Positions 51,961 to 62,894 of a DNA stretch of 64,000 bases are shown here, piece by piece. The notes under the pieces are model-generated. The model saw nothing but the letters and a program-made list of their open reading frames with translations. It had not been told where the DNA came from and did no database searches. The DNA is taken from assembly GCA_907165065.1 (NCBI GenBank), contig OU015524.1:54043295-54107294 (forward strand), in the 5' to 3' direction. A program made the translations under genes and the position numbers. The stretch is from Caprimulgus europaeus. Lineage: Eukaryota; Chordata; Aves; Caprimulgiformes; Caprimulgidae. How positions within the stretch are numbered: position 1 is the stretch's first letter; each line of letters opens with the position of its first letter.

Positions 51961-54900
51961 ACAAGGGAACATGATTTGAGAATGTGTAAGAAATGTCCTT
52001 GGCAAGGTAGGGGCTTCTTAGGAGGTCTTTTTCAGCACATACAAGAGGGAGAGAGAAACCCAAGTAAATACCACATCTTTCTGTTGCAGATTTGTTTCTT
52101 AAATCACTTTGAACTGATGGAAATTCATGTTAAGAACTGGATAATGTTGTCACTGTCTTGTATGTAAAGTAGCCAATCTCAGAAATGTGATTAAAAGAAA
52201 GCTGAAGTAGTAACTGCTTCTTTCTCTAACTGTGAGCTCTCTATATTACCTCACTAATAATGAGCAAAACCAAACACTTAATTCCATCCATTCAAGAATA
52301 TTTTTTTCCCTAGGGAGTCAGTCAAATTCAGCATGAGTTATTTAATCTGATAAAGAGCCTTACTCTGTTAAGCCTGTTGCATTTTCCCCTCTCTAGTTTT
52401 GAATCTGATACTCAACTCATCTAACCAATGAGGCAAATTTTGGCAAAGCTCTGGGATTCTTTATAGCTCAGCAGTCGTCTGTTTTTTGCACTATACTACA
52501 TGGAAACAGCTGACAGCTTCATTTTTTTTCCCCTGGAACTTTTTTTGGTTATGAATGTTAGAAGCTGAAAATTTTTTAAATAGCATGTAGTGTCTTTCAC
52601 CTTCTGACCCCAGCTGAAACAGAGCTGAGGTTGACAGTAACTGGATCTTATTACTGTGCTGAGGTGTTCAGTGAGCTGCATGCAGCAAGTTCATTGTGTA
52701 AGTTGTGATACCATTGCTGGCACAGCCGCTCTCCTCTTCACTGGCTCAAAGGTACAGCATGTCAGGCCACTGTGGGAACGTACAGAAGCAGTGGAGGAGC
52801 CAATGAGTTTTATCTGGTAGGGTTCCCAATGGACTGGTGCACTTTCCTCCCCATTTCCGTGTGCTGTGGTGCTGGGCTTGGTGCTGGCATATGCACTGTC
52901 CGTGCTTAGTGCAAGAGGCAAATGAGATTCAGAAGAATGTTACCAAGGGTTATAAAGCTTGTGGCGGGCATGAACCCACCTGTCCCCACGATAAAAGCTG
53001 TACCTGTGTAGTGGATTTCTTTGTACTAGCCTGCTCCAGAGTTAGAGGTGTTTGTTTAGAGCTGTTGTATCAATTTTTTTTTTTCCTTTTAACAAAACAA
53101 ACAACAAAAAAGGCAAGCTTGGAATTTCCCGCTTGGTGTTATAGACCAAGAAATCTTTCCATCTTCTAAGAAAGAAGGTGCTAAGTGTCTTCCTCTCTCT
53201 CACACAACAACTTTCTGGGTTTTATCCTCATAGAGCAGTTTCCTCTAGCAGGTCAAAGAAGAAGGTAAATATTAACACTTTTTTTTATTTAAAGGGCACT
53301 GAGAAGCTGTGTGCCTTTCTTGGCGTCATTTGGCAGATCAATAGCAGTTTCCAGAATAGGGTCATGATTCCCTGCGTTCTTAGGAGGGCAGAGGTTTGCC
53401 TGGAAATGTGTGCAGTGTGTCCAACAGAACACCGATGCTCAGCAACATGGTAACTCTGCTGCTTACCCTTATCTCAGCGCTCACCTGCTTCTCCTGGCTG
53501 GGGTGATTTGAGTTTGTACAATCTGAGGCTTATATCTGCACAGTGTACCTGGAAAGTAGTGAAGTTATTTTTCTGACGCAGCTTCTGAAGCACAATATGG
53601 TTCAGGGAAGTGTGAAACCAGGTCTACCAAACTGTGGAGCAGCTTTTACCCAGCAGAGCTTCCATCCAGCATAGATATGAAAACTCACATTTTCCTGACG
53701 GTGAGCAGTAACTTTTTAGAGTCTTCCCTTGCCTGTTTCTGCTGTTGCAGAGCTGTACGTCTGGCTTGGGACTCTCAATATGTTGGGGAAATGTATGGGG
53801 GAGAGTGATAGCTGGGAGAGGAAAAGGTGGGGTGAGAGGACAGGTTGCTGGGTAAGAGTTCCCCAACTTAAGCTAGAACAACATACCTTTTAATGTATTC
53901 TGCTTTAAATGAGTCTGCAACAGACAGTAATAGTACTAGGGGAGCAGATAAGTGATAAATGGCACATTAAAGAGCCTATTCCCACAGAAAAGTACTTTTT
54001 CATGCATTCTGCAGCTGTCTTCAACACTTCTGTGGAATTGCTCACTAGAGCCTCTACTGTGGGTGGAAAAAGTTGTAATTGTGACACAAGTAGATGTTAA
54101 AACAGCTGCTTTATGTAGCCAGCACAGCTTAAAAGCTGTATAGTCAGCTTCAGAAATGTTTCCTTAACTTATTTATTTTGAAGAAAGAAATATTTTTAAT
54201 ACAAAGTAGCTCATAATGCAAGGGATTCAATAAGAGGCACATGCAAATTTATCCATCCGTTAGGCCCTGTGGCTATTTTTGGCTAAAATTACAGCCACAG
54301 ATTTCCTTAATTCTGAGGTAATGGTTGCATTGTATGAGAAAAATGACCAGAGAACTTGTTTTCTCAGTCTAACAGCATTATTACTGTATCATGAGCACAA
54401 AAGAATTATGAAACCTTAAGGCAGATCAGTTGAACAATTTATGCTCTAGAACTTGCTCTTGCAGCATGATTATGTTTTGGCTCACAAAGTATGAGAAGTT
54501 TCTGTTTTCAGGCAGAGTACTCTGGATCTTGATTAAAGCTTGAAATTTCATTTCTGTAAGAAATAAATGTGGTAGTATCAGACTATTCCTCTGTGAATAT
54601 GGTCAACATCAAAGAAAGTAAGAAACCCACAGTGATTCAATATATAGTTAAGTCCAAGTTAAAAATGACAGGTTTAACTATTCAGTCATAGTATGGCCCT
54701 GGTTACAAGTATTTCCTTACTCATACTCTCTAAATAATATAAATGTTGTTTACACTCTTTCTCCAAACACCTATGCTTCACTTCTGTTCTAGACTGTTTG
54801 CACTTCTCATCGCTCACTGCTCTGGGACTTGCTCACTGGCCAGGCATCTCTTATTTTCAATAAATCTCTTTTATTTGCTTTAGAAGCATGCTGGTGCAGG

Positions 54901-56464
54901 GAATGGTTCATGGATTGCAGAAGGAAGGACTTTTAGTTCCTAAAGTCACATGACTAGGTAGAGTTTTTAGTACACACCTGTGTATTAGATTTGGTCATGT
55001 TGCATAGAGGCCGGTCACACCTATAGTTTGGAAAATGTTCCTGCTCAGCTGGGAAAGAGAGTAGGAGGGCAGAGCAAGGAAGAGGAAAATTGTAAACTTT
55101 CTTTCTCTTTCCTTCCTTCACTGTGTTTTTCGACACTTAAAGGGATGTTAGACTTAATGTGTTCTGACTCCTTTGTGAACCATAAAGAACAGTTTATAGA
55201 TGTAAAATGTTCTTTTGTGTGCTTTTGAATGCATTGCAATTGCTTTGACAAAAAATAAAATTATTTTCCATCTTAAAAACCCTGGAAAGGGAAGGAGAAT
55301 TTGGAAAGTTTGTATTAGGCAACTAAAAAGTCAAGAGTTTGCATTAGTGATTCTTATGTGAGTTTTACCAGCTTCAGTCTGTCTGTGATACAAAGTTAAG
55401 TTCCTGCTGAGAATTGCAGTTCAGTAGGGCCTGATGTTTATTTTCTTTAACTTGAAATAACATAGTGTGTGTGATCAAAGTAGGTTTATTATACTGGCAT
55501 ATATTGAAATTTCTTAGAATTTACATTTCATTATTTAATATTATTTTATTTATGTAACTCTATCTTCAGTTTGTTTTATTTGGAGTTCTGTATGTAGTGC
55601 CATATTTTCTTTTTTAGGAGGAAGGTCTGCTAGATTTGTTTTTCAATAGTAATTTTTTTCCTGTGCATTTTTGAGTGTAGAGGTGGTGCAAAGCTTAGAT
55701 GCTGGGTTACAGGACTTTTTCTGTTGTAGAAATAAGACATAATCTGGAAAAAAACCAAGATCAAGAATATATGTGTGTGAAAAGAGAGAAGTCATATTCT
55801 TGGTTACACACAGTTTAATCAATGTGAAAAGGATGCTGCTGTTCATGCACAACTTAAAGCTGAAGCATGTGTAATATGTTATTTAAACCTGTACTTTCTT
55901 CTTTGCCTTACTGCTTATCAGTATTTGTCCTCCTTCTGATTTAAAAATTAATAAGGAATGGATATAAAGAATTAAAACACTTATCATTCGATCTCCTTTA
56001 TCCATGATGTTCAGGTGAGAAATATTTGATGATATATATCCTACATCTGTGGTAATAGGTAGCTGGTATTATGCAAGGATTGAAGTAGTTAACAAGTTTT
56101 GTGTATAAGAAGGGTTAAATAACCCAGTAGATTGATCCCAAATACTCTCTGTATTTATGTTTCATACAAATTCTCTCAAGGTGAAAATGGCCAGATTGCC
56201 TGTGAATGTAGATACCTATGTGCCTATGAAGAAATTGGTCAGAGGTGCTGTTGAAAGTAATTTTGGTTTGTCTGGGTGCTCTCCTCTTGGAATTCAGAAG
56301 CGTAGACAGCAGTGAGTGTGTCTTGCTCCTGTAAAAAGTTGCTTTATACTTCATACTTCTTAAATATTTTCATAAGTTACTGCATGTGAACTCACTGATG
56401 ACTTTCTGATATAATCTGTATTGAATTCTTCCTGGGAGTACAGAGAAACTGTTTTGAACATGCA
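51961..56464 (+). other. Intron 1 block, unique sequence
   Basis: About 4.5 kb of AT-rich intron. Open frames are at most 110 codons and without recognisable domains. I recognise no repeat family, RNA gene or exon. Confidence 0.55.
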
Positions 56465-57745
56465 GGGATGGGGTTAGGAAAGCCAAAGCCCACCTGCAGT
56501 TGACTGTAGCAGAGGACATGGAAGGGCAACAAGAAAGGTACCTGCAGGCATGTCAGCAGCAAAAGGAGGAGCAGGGAAAATGAGGGTCTGCTGCTGAGTG
56601 GGGACAGAGTAATGCCACCTTTACCTCAGTCTTTACTGGTGAGATTTGCCTTCAGGAATCCCGGACAAGGAAGACTTGCCCTTGGATATGGAAGATCAGG
56701 TTAGGGAACATTAAAACAAAATGGACATACACGAGTCCATGGGCCTTGATGGCATGTACCCATGAGAGCTGAGGAAGCTGGCTAGTGTCACTGCAAGGCC
56801 ACTTGCAATTACCTCTTGAAAGGCTGTGGTGATTGGGGGAGGTTCCTGAAAGCTGGAAGAAGCAAAAGTTGATCCTCAAAGTCTTTAAGGCAGGCAAGAA
56901 CAGCCAGTCAGACTCATTTTAATCCCTGTGATGGAACAAATAATTCTGCAAACCGTTTCCAAACTCAGGAAAGACAAGGTGATTTGGAATAGTCAGCATC
57001 AAATTATGAAGGGGAAATCATGCCTGACAAACCTGATAGCTTTCTGCAGTGAAATTACTGATATCAGTGGATGAAGGGAGAACAGTGGATGTTGTTTGTC
57101 TCAAGATTGGCAAGGCTTTTGATTCTTGTCTCTCCTGGCATCCTAATAGACAAACTGAAGTGTGGATAGTGAGGGTGACTGGCACCTGGCTGAACTGCCA
57201 GGCTCTAAGGGTTGTGATCAGCAGCACAAAGACCAGACAGAGGCAGCACAAGTGGTGTATCCCAGGATCAGTACTGGGACCAGTACTGTTCAACAGCTTC
57301 ATTAATGACCTGGATGACAGGAAAGAGTGCACATTGAGCAAGTGCAAGGAAAGTGTGGTCTCAGTGGAGCGAGTCCAGTGTAGGGCTACTAAGATGATCA
57401 TGGAATTAGAGCATGTGTCATATGAGGAGGTGCTGGGAGAGTTGGGACTGGTTCAGCATAGAGATGATCTTACCAACATGTACAAATACCTTGTGGGGGG
57501 AGTAAAGAAGATGGAGCTGGACTCTTCCCAGTAATACCCAACGACGGGACAGGAGGCAGTGGGCACAGACTGAAATACAGGAAATTCCATTTAAACATTA
57601 GGAAACGCTGGCACAAGTTGCCCCGAGGTACTCAAAACCGATCCCTGCGCACCCTGCTCCAGCTGGTCCTGCTCTGAGCAGAGGGTCAGAGTGGGCGAGA
57701 GGCTCTGCTGAGGTCCCTTCCCACCCCACCATGCCATGGGGATGT
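56465..57745 (+). mobile_element. CR1 LINE ORF2 fragment with internal deletion, non-functional
   Basis: The longest retrotransposon piece in the window. Order along the + strand: the linker before the reverse transcriptase (VRKAKAHLQLTVAEDMEG-like at about 56470-56530), RT finger motifs (SMGLDGM at about 56737-56757, GEVPESWKK at about 56839-56865), the palm-side stretch leading to IGKAFDS (about 57103-57123), and PGSVLGPVLFNSFINDLDD (57262-57318), the hallmark CR1 RT motif. Directly after ECTLSK the frame jumps to VERVQCRATKMIMELEHVSY near the ORF2 C-terminus. The catalytic Asp-Asp motif and the thumb are therefore missing. Several frame changes and stops occur between 56465 and 57049, but 57049-57534 is open for 161 codons. 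The 3' UTR runs to about 57745 without a clear octamer terminus. Confidence 0.92.
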
Positions 57746-60146
57746 ACCCCTGGGATCTAATGGTGTGTGCTATCCTTTCAGAAACTTGGTTAGGAATAGG
57801 AGTGAAAAGTCAGCTCTAGAGTGAACATGGAGAAAATGCTTCCTCTCTGGTGCAAGGAAATTAAAGGGCATAGGAAAAGCATTCATACTATGTTGTGTTT
57901 CCCACTAGAAAATTAATTTTCCACTTAATTTTGTAAAATTAAGACTTTGAACTATGTGAAGAGAGTCTAGTCCATGTAGCCAGTTTTCACTAATTGTACT
58001 GTACTCGGTGTGGAACTGTTTAGACTCTCATGTATGCATGCATTAAGGAAGATGGACAAGGTAGACATGTTGCTGGTTAGTGGCAGGTCTAGGAACAGAC
58101 CTTGGGTCCTAGTATCACTCTCAGCCTAAAGGAGATGAATATGTCAAAATTGCATGTCACATTCATGAATCGCTTCTATGACTTGAATTTTTTTTTTTCC
58201 CCAGGACTCTGGAAAATTATTTTCCAGGAATTGATTAATTGAATGTGGAAGAATGTAATTTTTGTGTTGCAAAAGGAAGGACAGACTACTTGACTGCTAA
58301 CTACTTAACTTTGAACACTGAATCTTACTTATTCTTTTAAGCTGGAAGGTGGAATATGCTACTGCAAACTTTCCTTGGTCATAATGTTCCTTGAATAGGT
58401 TTATTTTAGTACCTGTGTGAAATTTATCTGTTGTCTTGCGTCATGTAATTCTCAAAGAAGGATATAGCTAGCAATTAACGAGAAAGCTAAGTAGTCAGTT
58501 TGGTAACAAATTTGGGTTCATGTTTTACACGCAGTTAAATATCTGGTTGGACTTGAGTCTAGGAATCAAAATAAAATAATTTAGACCTACAATTTACTGT
58601 AGCTGAAAAAAAAAGAAAGTATGGTTTTATTAGCTTCTGTATGTATTCCACAAAAATAAGTTCTTTCCAAAAAAGAGTCTTAGATAATGTGTGTGTCTGA
58701 ATGTGGCGGGGAGAGAGAATCGCCCAAGAGATGATATAGAATTGTGTTGGGAAGAGAATGATCCTTAGCGATTCCAGTTACCTTTTACCACTTACAGTGC
58801 AATCACTTTTTTCCACTTTTCTTCCTACTTTGTGTGGGTTTTTTCCTCTTGGGTCAGTAGGAGAGCAATTTCTTAGAATGGGGAGGTAGTACAGTAAAGG
58901 CATTGTGCCTCTAGGACATATTAACTTCAAAAGATATGATGCTTCAGAGTCTCCTCAACTAAAGTCAGAGAGAATCTAGGCTGCTTGTTTTTGTTTCTCT
59001 GACTCCAGTGTGATTCTATCTTGCAAAGGCATGGTCTAATTTCTTTCAAGTGAAAAATATTGAAGCAGATTTGTTTCAGTGAAACTGATACCTCTGGCAA
59101 GTTGGATGTGTTTCAGATGGCTGTGCCAAGGATGGGAGTCTCAAAGTTTAACAAGACAAAAGAAAAATAATTCTTTCAATTGCAATTTAATTAAAAAAAA
59201 AAATCAAGCTTAGGTTAAAATTACATGTAGATTGAGAGTGGAATTGTTATTGTGTTAATTTATTTACTGAGATGAGCAGTAACATTGTGAGATTTTCCTT
59301 CATACCCATGACATTCATATTTGGCACCGGTGTGCATTCCTAGCTGAAAGAATTTTTCTTGTTTTTTGCAGCACTTTTTCTGTTTCCTGGAGTGAACAAA
59401 GAGCAGCTTGAGTACTTTTGAAGCCCTTTCCCTACAGTCCACCTTTAATTGTGTGTGATAACTAGATCTAGTTAACTGGCTAAGAGATTCTGATCCAATT
59501 TTAAAGGCAACCTTTAAAGGGTTAAGACTGAAAGGATCGGTGCTGTTTCATCAGGGCAGGTTCTGCTGTCTTTGCAGAGGTTCAACAAATACAGTGATAT
59601 TGCAAGTTGACAAATAGTTCATTTGAATACTTCAAATGATAGAATTGAGATGTGCAATTGCATTTCCTGGATTTTTTTTTTTTTACCCACTCTCTTTTCC
59701 TCAAATGTCTTAATAGATCATAGAAACCTTTCTTGTGATATTCTCCATTTAAACAGGTACCAAGTACTTCCCTCTTTTAGAAGGCTTTGCTTTCTCTCTT
59801 TATTCTCTGTAGCTTTCCCCACTGGGTTGCCTACTGATTGCCTAAAACTCTGACCATCTGAGTTAGAGCAGCAGGGAAAGGACAAACCAGTTAATAGTGA
59901 CTTTTCAGCCCTTAACCATTGGGTGAGAGGCAAAGGACACTTCCAAAAAAAACCAACACCCCAAAACTAAGAAAGAAAGGAAAATAAAAAAGATTAAATA
60001 CTTAAAAGATGACTTGTGACCTTTGTGGGAAGGTACGTGTCTGTTAAAATTTTAATTAGTCAAGTAGATAAAACAAAGGGGCAGCAGTTCTCAGATAATA
60101 GGTCTGTGTAATTGTCCCATAAAACTGGCAAAGGCGTTGCTGCTCT
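57746..60146 (+). other. Intron 1 block, unique sequence
   Basis: About 2.4 kb of AT-rich intron with short T and A runs (for example 58188-58198 and 59192-59203). No exon, repeat family or RNA gene was recognised. Confidence 0.55.
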
Positions 60147-60450
60147 AGAATCACAGAATCACAGAACGGTTTGGGTTGGAAGGGACCTTAAAGATCATCT
60201 AGTTCCAAGCCCCCTGCCATGAGCAGGGACACCTTTCCCCTAGACCAGGTTGCTCAAAGCCTCATCCAGCCTGGCCCAGAACACTTCCAGGGATGGGGCA
60301 TCCACAGCTTCTCTGGGCAACCTGTGCCAGTGTCTCACCACCCTCACAGGAAAGAATTTCTTCCCAAGATCTAATCTAAACCTTCCCTCTTCCAGTTTAA
60401 AGCCATTACCCCTGCGCCCTGTTAGTTGCAAGCCATGCAATAGATTGATT
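60147..60450 (-). mobile_element. CR1 LINE, 3'-terminal fragment
   Basis: Minus-strand CR1. The left end carries two copies of the terminal octamer in reverse complement (agaatcacagaatcacagaa, 60148-60167), then the 3' UTR and ORF2 tail. The minus frame at 60240-60440 reads KLEEGRFRLDLGKKFFPV, then RHWHRLPREAVDAPSLEVF and ends DEALSNLV. This C-terminus (ALSNLV rather than CNLL) matches the copy at 20.45 kb and differs from the one at 7.66 kb, so at least two CR1 subfamilies are present. The 5' truncation is near 60450. Confidence 0.94.
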
Positions 60451-62065
60451 TCCTTTACTGTGGTGGATTGGCTTGTTTAAGAAAGAAATGAAAAGCTTTT
60501 CTGCTGTTTCACTGTCCCTTCAGCTGAGTTTTTGATGTAAACTGGACTCAGTGATGTTGGTGATGGATGCTAGCACCCAAACTGCAAGCAGGAGCCAGGC
60601 GAGAGAGTCACCTGAGAGGAAAGGGGGGCTGCACCACTGCCCAGTGGACATTTAAAGCTGATGGTTCTCTGCTCTGAGAAATAGTGGCAATAAAGAGAAT
60701 TGGGAATGCAGATAAGCATTAATACTGTAAAGTGACTATTCAGTCCTACTTTATTATAGTAGACTTGTATGCCATTTTTACAAAGCTAAACTTTCTGGCT
60801 CTGTGGAACTGTACCTGCTTTTGCAAGGAATAGGAAATTTCCCTTAAGTAACCTTTGGATAAGAGCAGTTTCTCAGCCCTTTGTGAGATGGCAACTTTAT
60901 GATATGCTGGCAGCAAGCATTCCCTCATCTCCTGTGTTTGCTCTTCCAGTCCACCTGTTCTTGGAAAGGCAGGTGTGTAAGTAATGGCACAAAGAATTTA
61001 TTCTGAAGCTGCATTGGAAATTAAATTTTATCCCCTTGAGATACATACAATACCTTGCACTGTGACTTAGTTTTACTATTTGGAAAAATGATTATGTGAT
61101 TTCTTGTCCTTGCATGTAGGAGACTGGAGTTGTGACCCAGTTGGGTTGTAATTTCCTTACAAACTGAAGGAGAAGTTATGAAGTTAAAAATCTAGATAAT
61201 CAGAGTAAGGTTGTAGAAACAGTGCCTATCAGAATCCAACACTAAAAGTCCAGCACAAATATCTTAAAAAGGGCGTTTGAGACCAGAAAGAGGAAACAGT
61301 CTATGACATTATGTTATTATTATTCAATACAAAGTAAATTTAATGAAATACAAACTGTGATTTAGATAGACAAGAATTTATAAAGAAGGAACCTTTTGTA
61401 GCTATTAGGAGGAATAGAAATTACTTGAGTTTTAAGCTTATTTCTGTCAGTGTACCATTCTTTGCACCTCTTGAACATTCAAGTATCTAGAAACAACCAG
61501 GAATCAGGTGATATTCCAGAAAATTAGCAATGTTTCAAACGTCAAGGAGGAATGTTTGAAATTGCAGGAATTTCTGTTTGTCTATTTCGCTGTTCTCTTA
61601 AAGAAAGCATTTTGATGTGCATTTGAATCTGGCTTTCTGAGAATGGTCTATATGGTCTATAATGGTCTATAAACAGTCAATATGGTCTATAAATTTTGAA
61701 GTATATTGTAAATGTCATCACATAGCAGACATTTACTACTAACAGTTAAGAAAAGCCTACAATCAAAAGAGAACAAATAACCACTGCTTACTGTTGGACT
61801 TGCATCAAAATCCTTCTCTCTCTCAGAAGAATGCAGCTGAGTGTACCTGCCAGCTAATGTACAAACAGAACCGAGAGAGGGAACAGCTGTGCTCTGAAAA
61901 ATAGCATAGCTCAAAGGCAGCAGCGCCCACCTCGGCTCCTGTGGTGTTTGGTTTCAGGCTAAAATTACATATTTTGGGTTAATTTGACATATGAAAGTAA
62001 GCTTTTCTAGGTGATCTGTAGGATTAAAGATTTTTCAACTTAAAAAAAAAAAAAAGTATTTTTTG
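60451..62065 (+). other. Intron 1 block, unique sequence
   Basis: About 1.6 kb of AT-rich intron holding only a short tandem repeat at 61642-61692 and an A run at 62043-62055. No exon or other feature was recognised. Confidence 0.55.
61642..61692. repeat. Short tandem array of a 9-11 bp atggtctata unit
   Basis: Four copies of atggtctata or a near match occur within about 50 bases: three nearly contiguous, then one after an 11-base interruption. This is a degenerate minisatellite seed with no evident function. Confidence 0.8.
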
Positions 62066-62142
62066 TAGGGAAACTGCTCTGGCAGGGGGGTTGGACTAGA
62101 TGATCTCCTGAGGTCCCTTCCAACCCCTGCGATTCTGTGATG
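62066..62142 (+). mobile_element. CR1 LINE, extreme 3'-end fragment
   Basis: About 77 bases of CR1 3' UTR on the + strand: ggcaggggggttggactaga (62081-62100), then the gatctcctgaggtcccttcc block and a single terminal gattctgtga-type octamer at about 62130-62142. No ORF2 sequence remains. It is a very short, 5'-truncated insertion just 190 bp upstream of the solo LTR. Confidence 0.92.
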
Positions 62143-62334
62143 GTATACTGGTTCTAAGAGTAACTTCATCCTGTTTTTTCTTACCTTTGCACTTCTAGCA
62201 TTTTTTATATGTTTCTGCAACAGTGTTTGTTGGATGGAGATTGTAGGTCCAGTATTCTGCAACCAGCATCTGTGAAGCTACTTGGTGAGCACATGTTGGC
62301 CAGAATGGCCTTATGTCTATGCCTGGTTCACTTG

Positions 62335-62894
62335 TGTCTTGGTTTCAGATAGAATAAAGTTAATTTTCTTCCTAGTACCTGTTATAGTGCTATGTTTTGG
62401 ATCCAGGATGAGAATAATGTTGATAACAAACTGATGTTTTAGTTGTTTCTAAGCAATGTTTATACTAAGTCAAGGACTTTTTAGCTTCTCCTACTGCCCT
62501 GCCAGTAGAGGCTGGGGGTGCACAAGAAGCTGGGAGGGGACACAGCCAGGGCAGCTGACTCAAGTTTGCCAAAGGGGCATTCCCTACCATATGACATCAT
62601 GCCAAATATATAAACTGGGAGGAGTTGGCCAGGAGGCACCACATCTCGGGGTTGGGCTGGGCATCAGTCAGCAGGTGGTAAGCAGTTGTATTATGCATCA
62701 CTTGTTTTGTATATTCTATCATTATTATTTTTCTTTCCTCTTCTGGGCTGCCAAGCTTTTTTAATCTCAGCTCACATGGGTTTTTTTGTTTGTTTGTTTT
62801 GTTTTGTTATATTCTCTCCCCCATCCCCCTGGGTGGGGTGAATGAGCAAGCAGCTGTGTGGTGCTTAATTGCCAGCTAGGATTAAACCACAACA
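62335..62894 (+). mobile_element. Solo LTR of a neoavian ERVL-type endogenous retrovirus
   Basis: A 560-bp element bounded by TGTCTTGG...CACAACA (TG...CA ends). Its sequence layout matches an LTR family I know as abundant in passerines and other Neoaves: the gataataatgttgataac-type U3 region, a TATA-like box atatataaac at about 62606-62614, ctgggcatcagtcagcaggt downstream, and a C-rich ccccatccccctgggtgggg motif near the 3' side. Flanks give acttg (62330-62334) and acctg (62895-62899), an imperfect 5-bp target duplication with one mismatch, as expected of ERVL elements. No internal retroviral sequence adjoins it, so it is a recombined solo LTR. It has the same orientation as UST. The family assignment is from memory and needs a RepeatMasker check. 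Confidence 0.85.
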
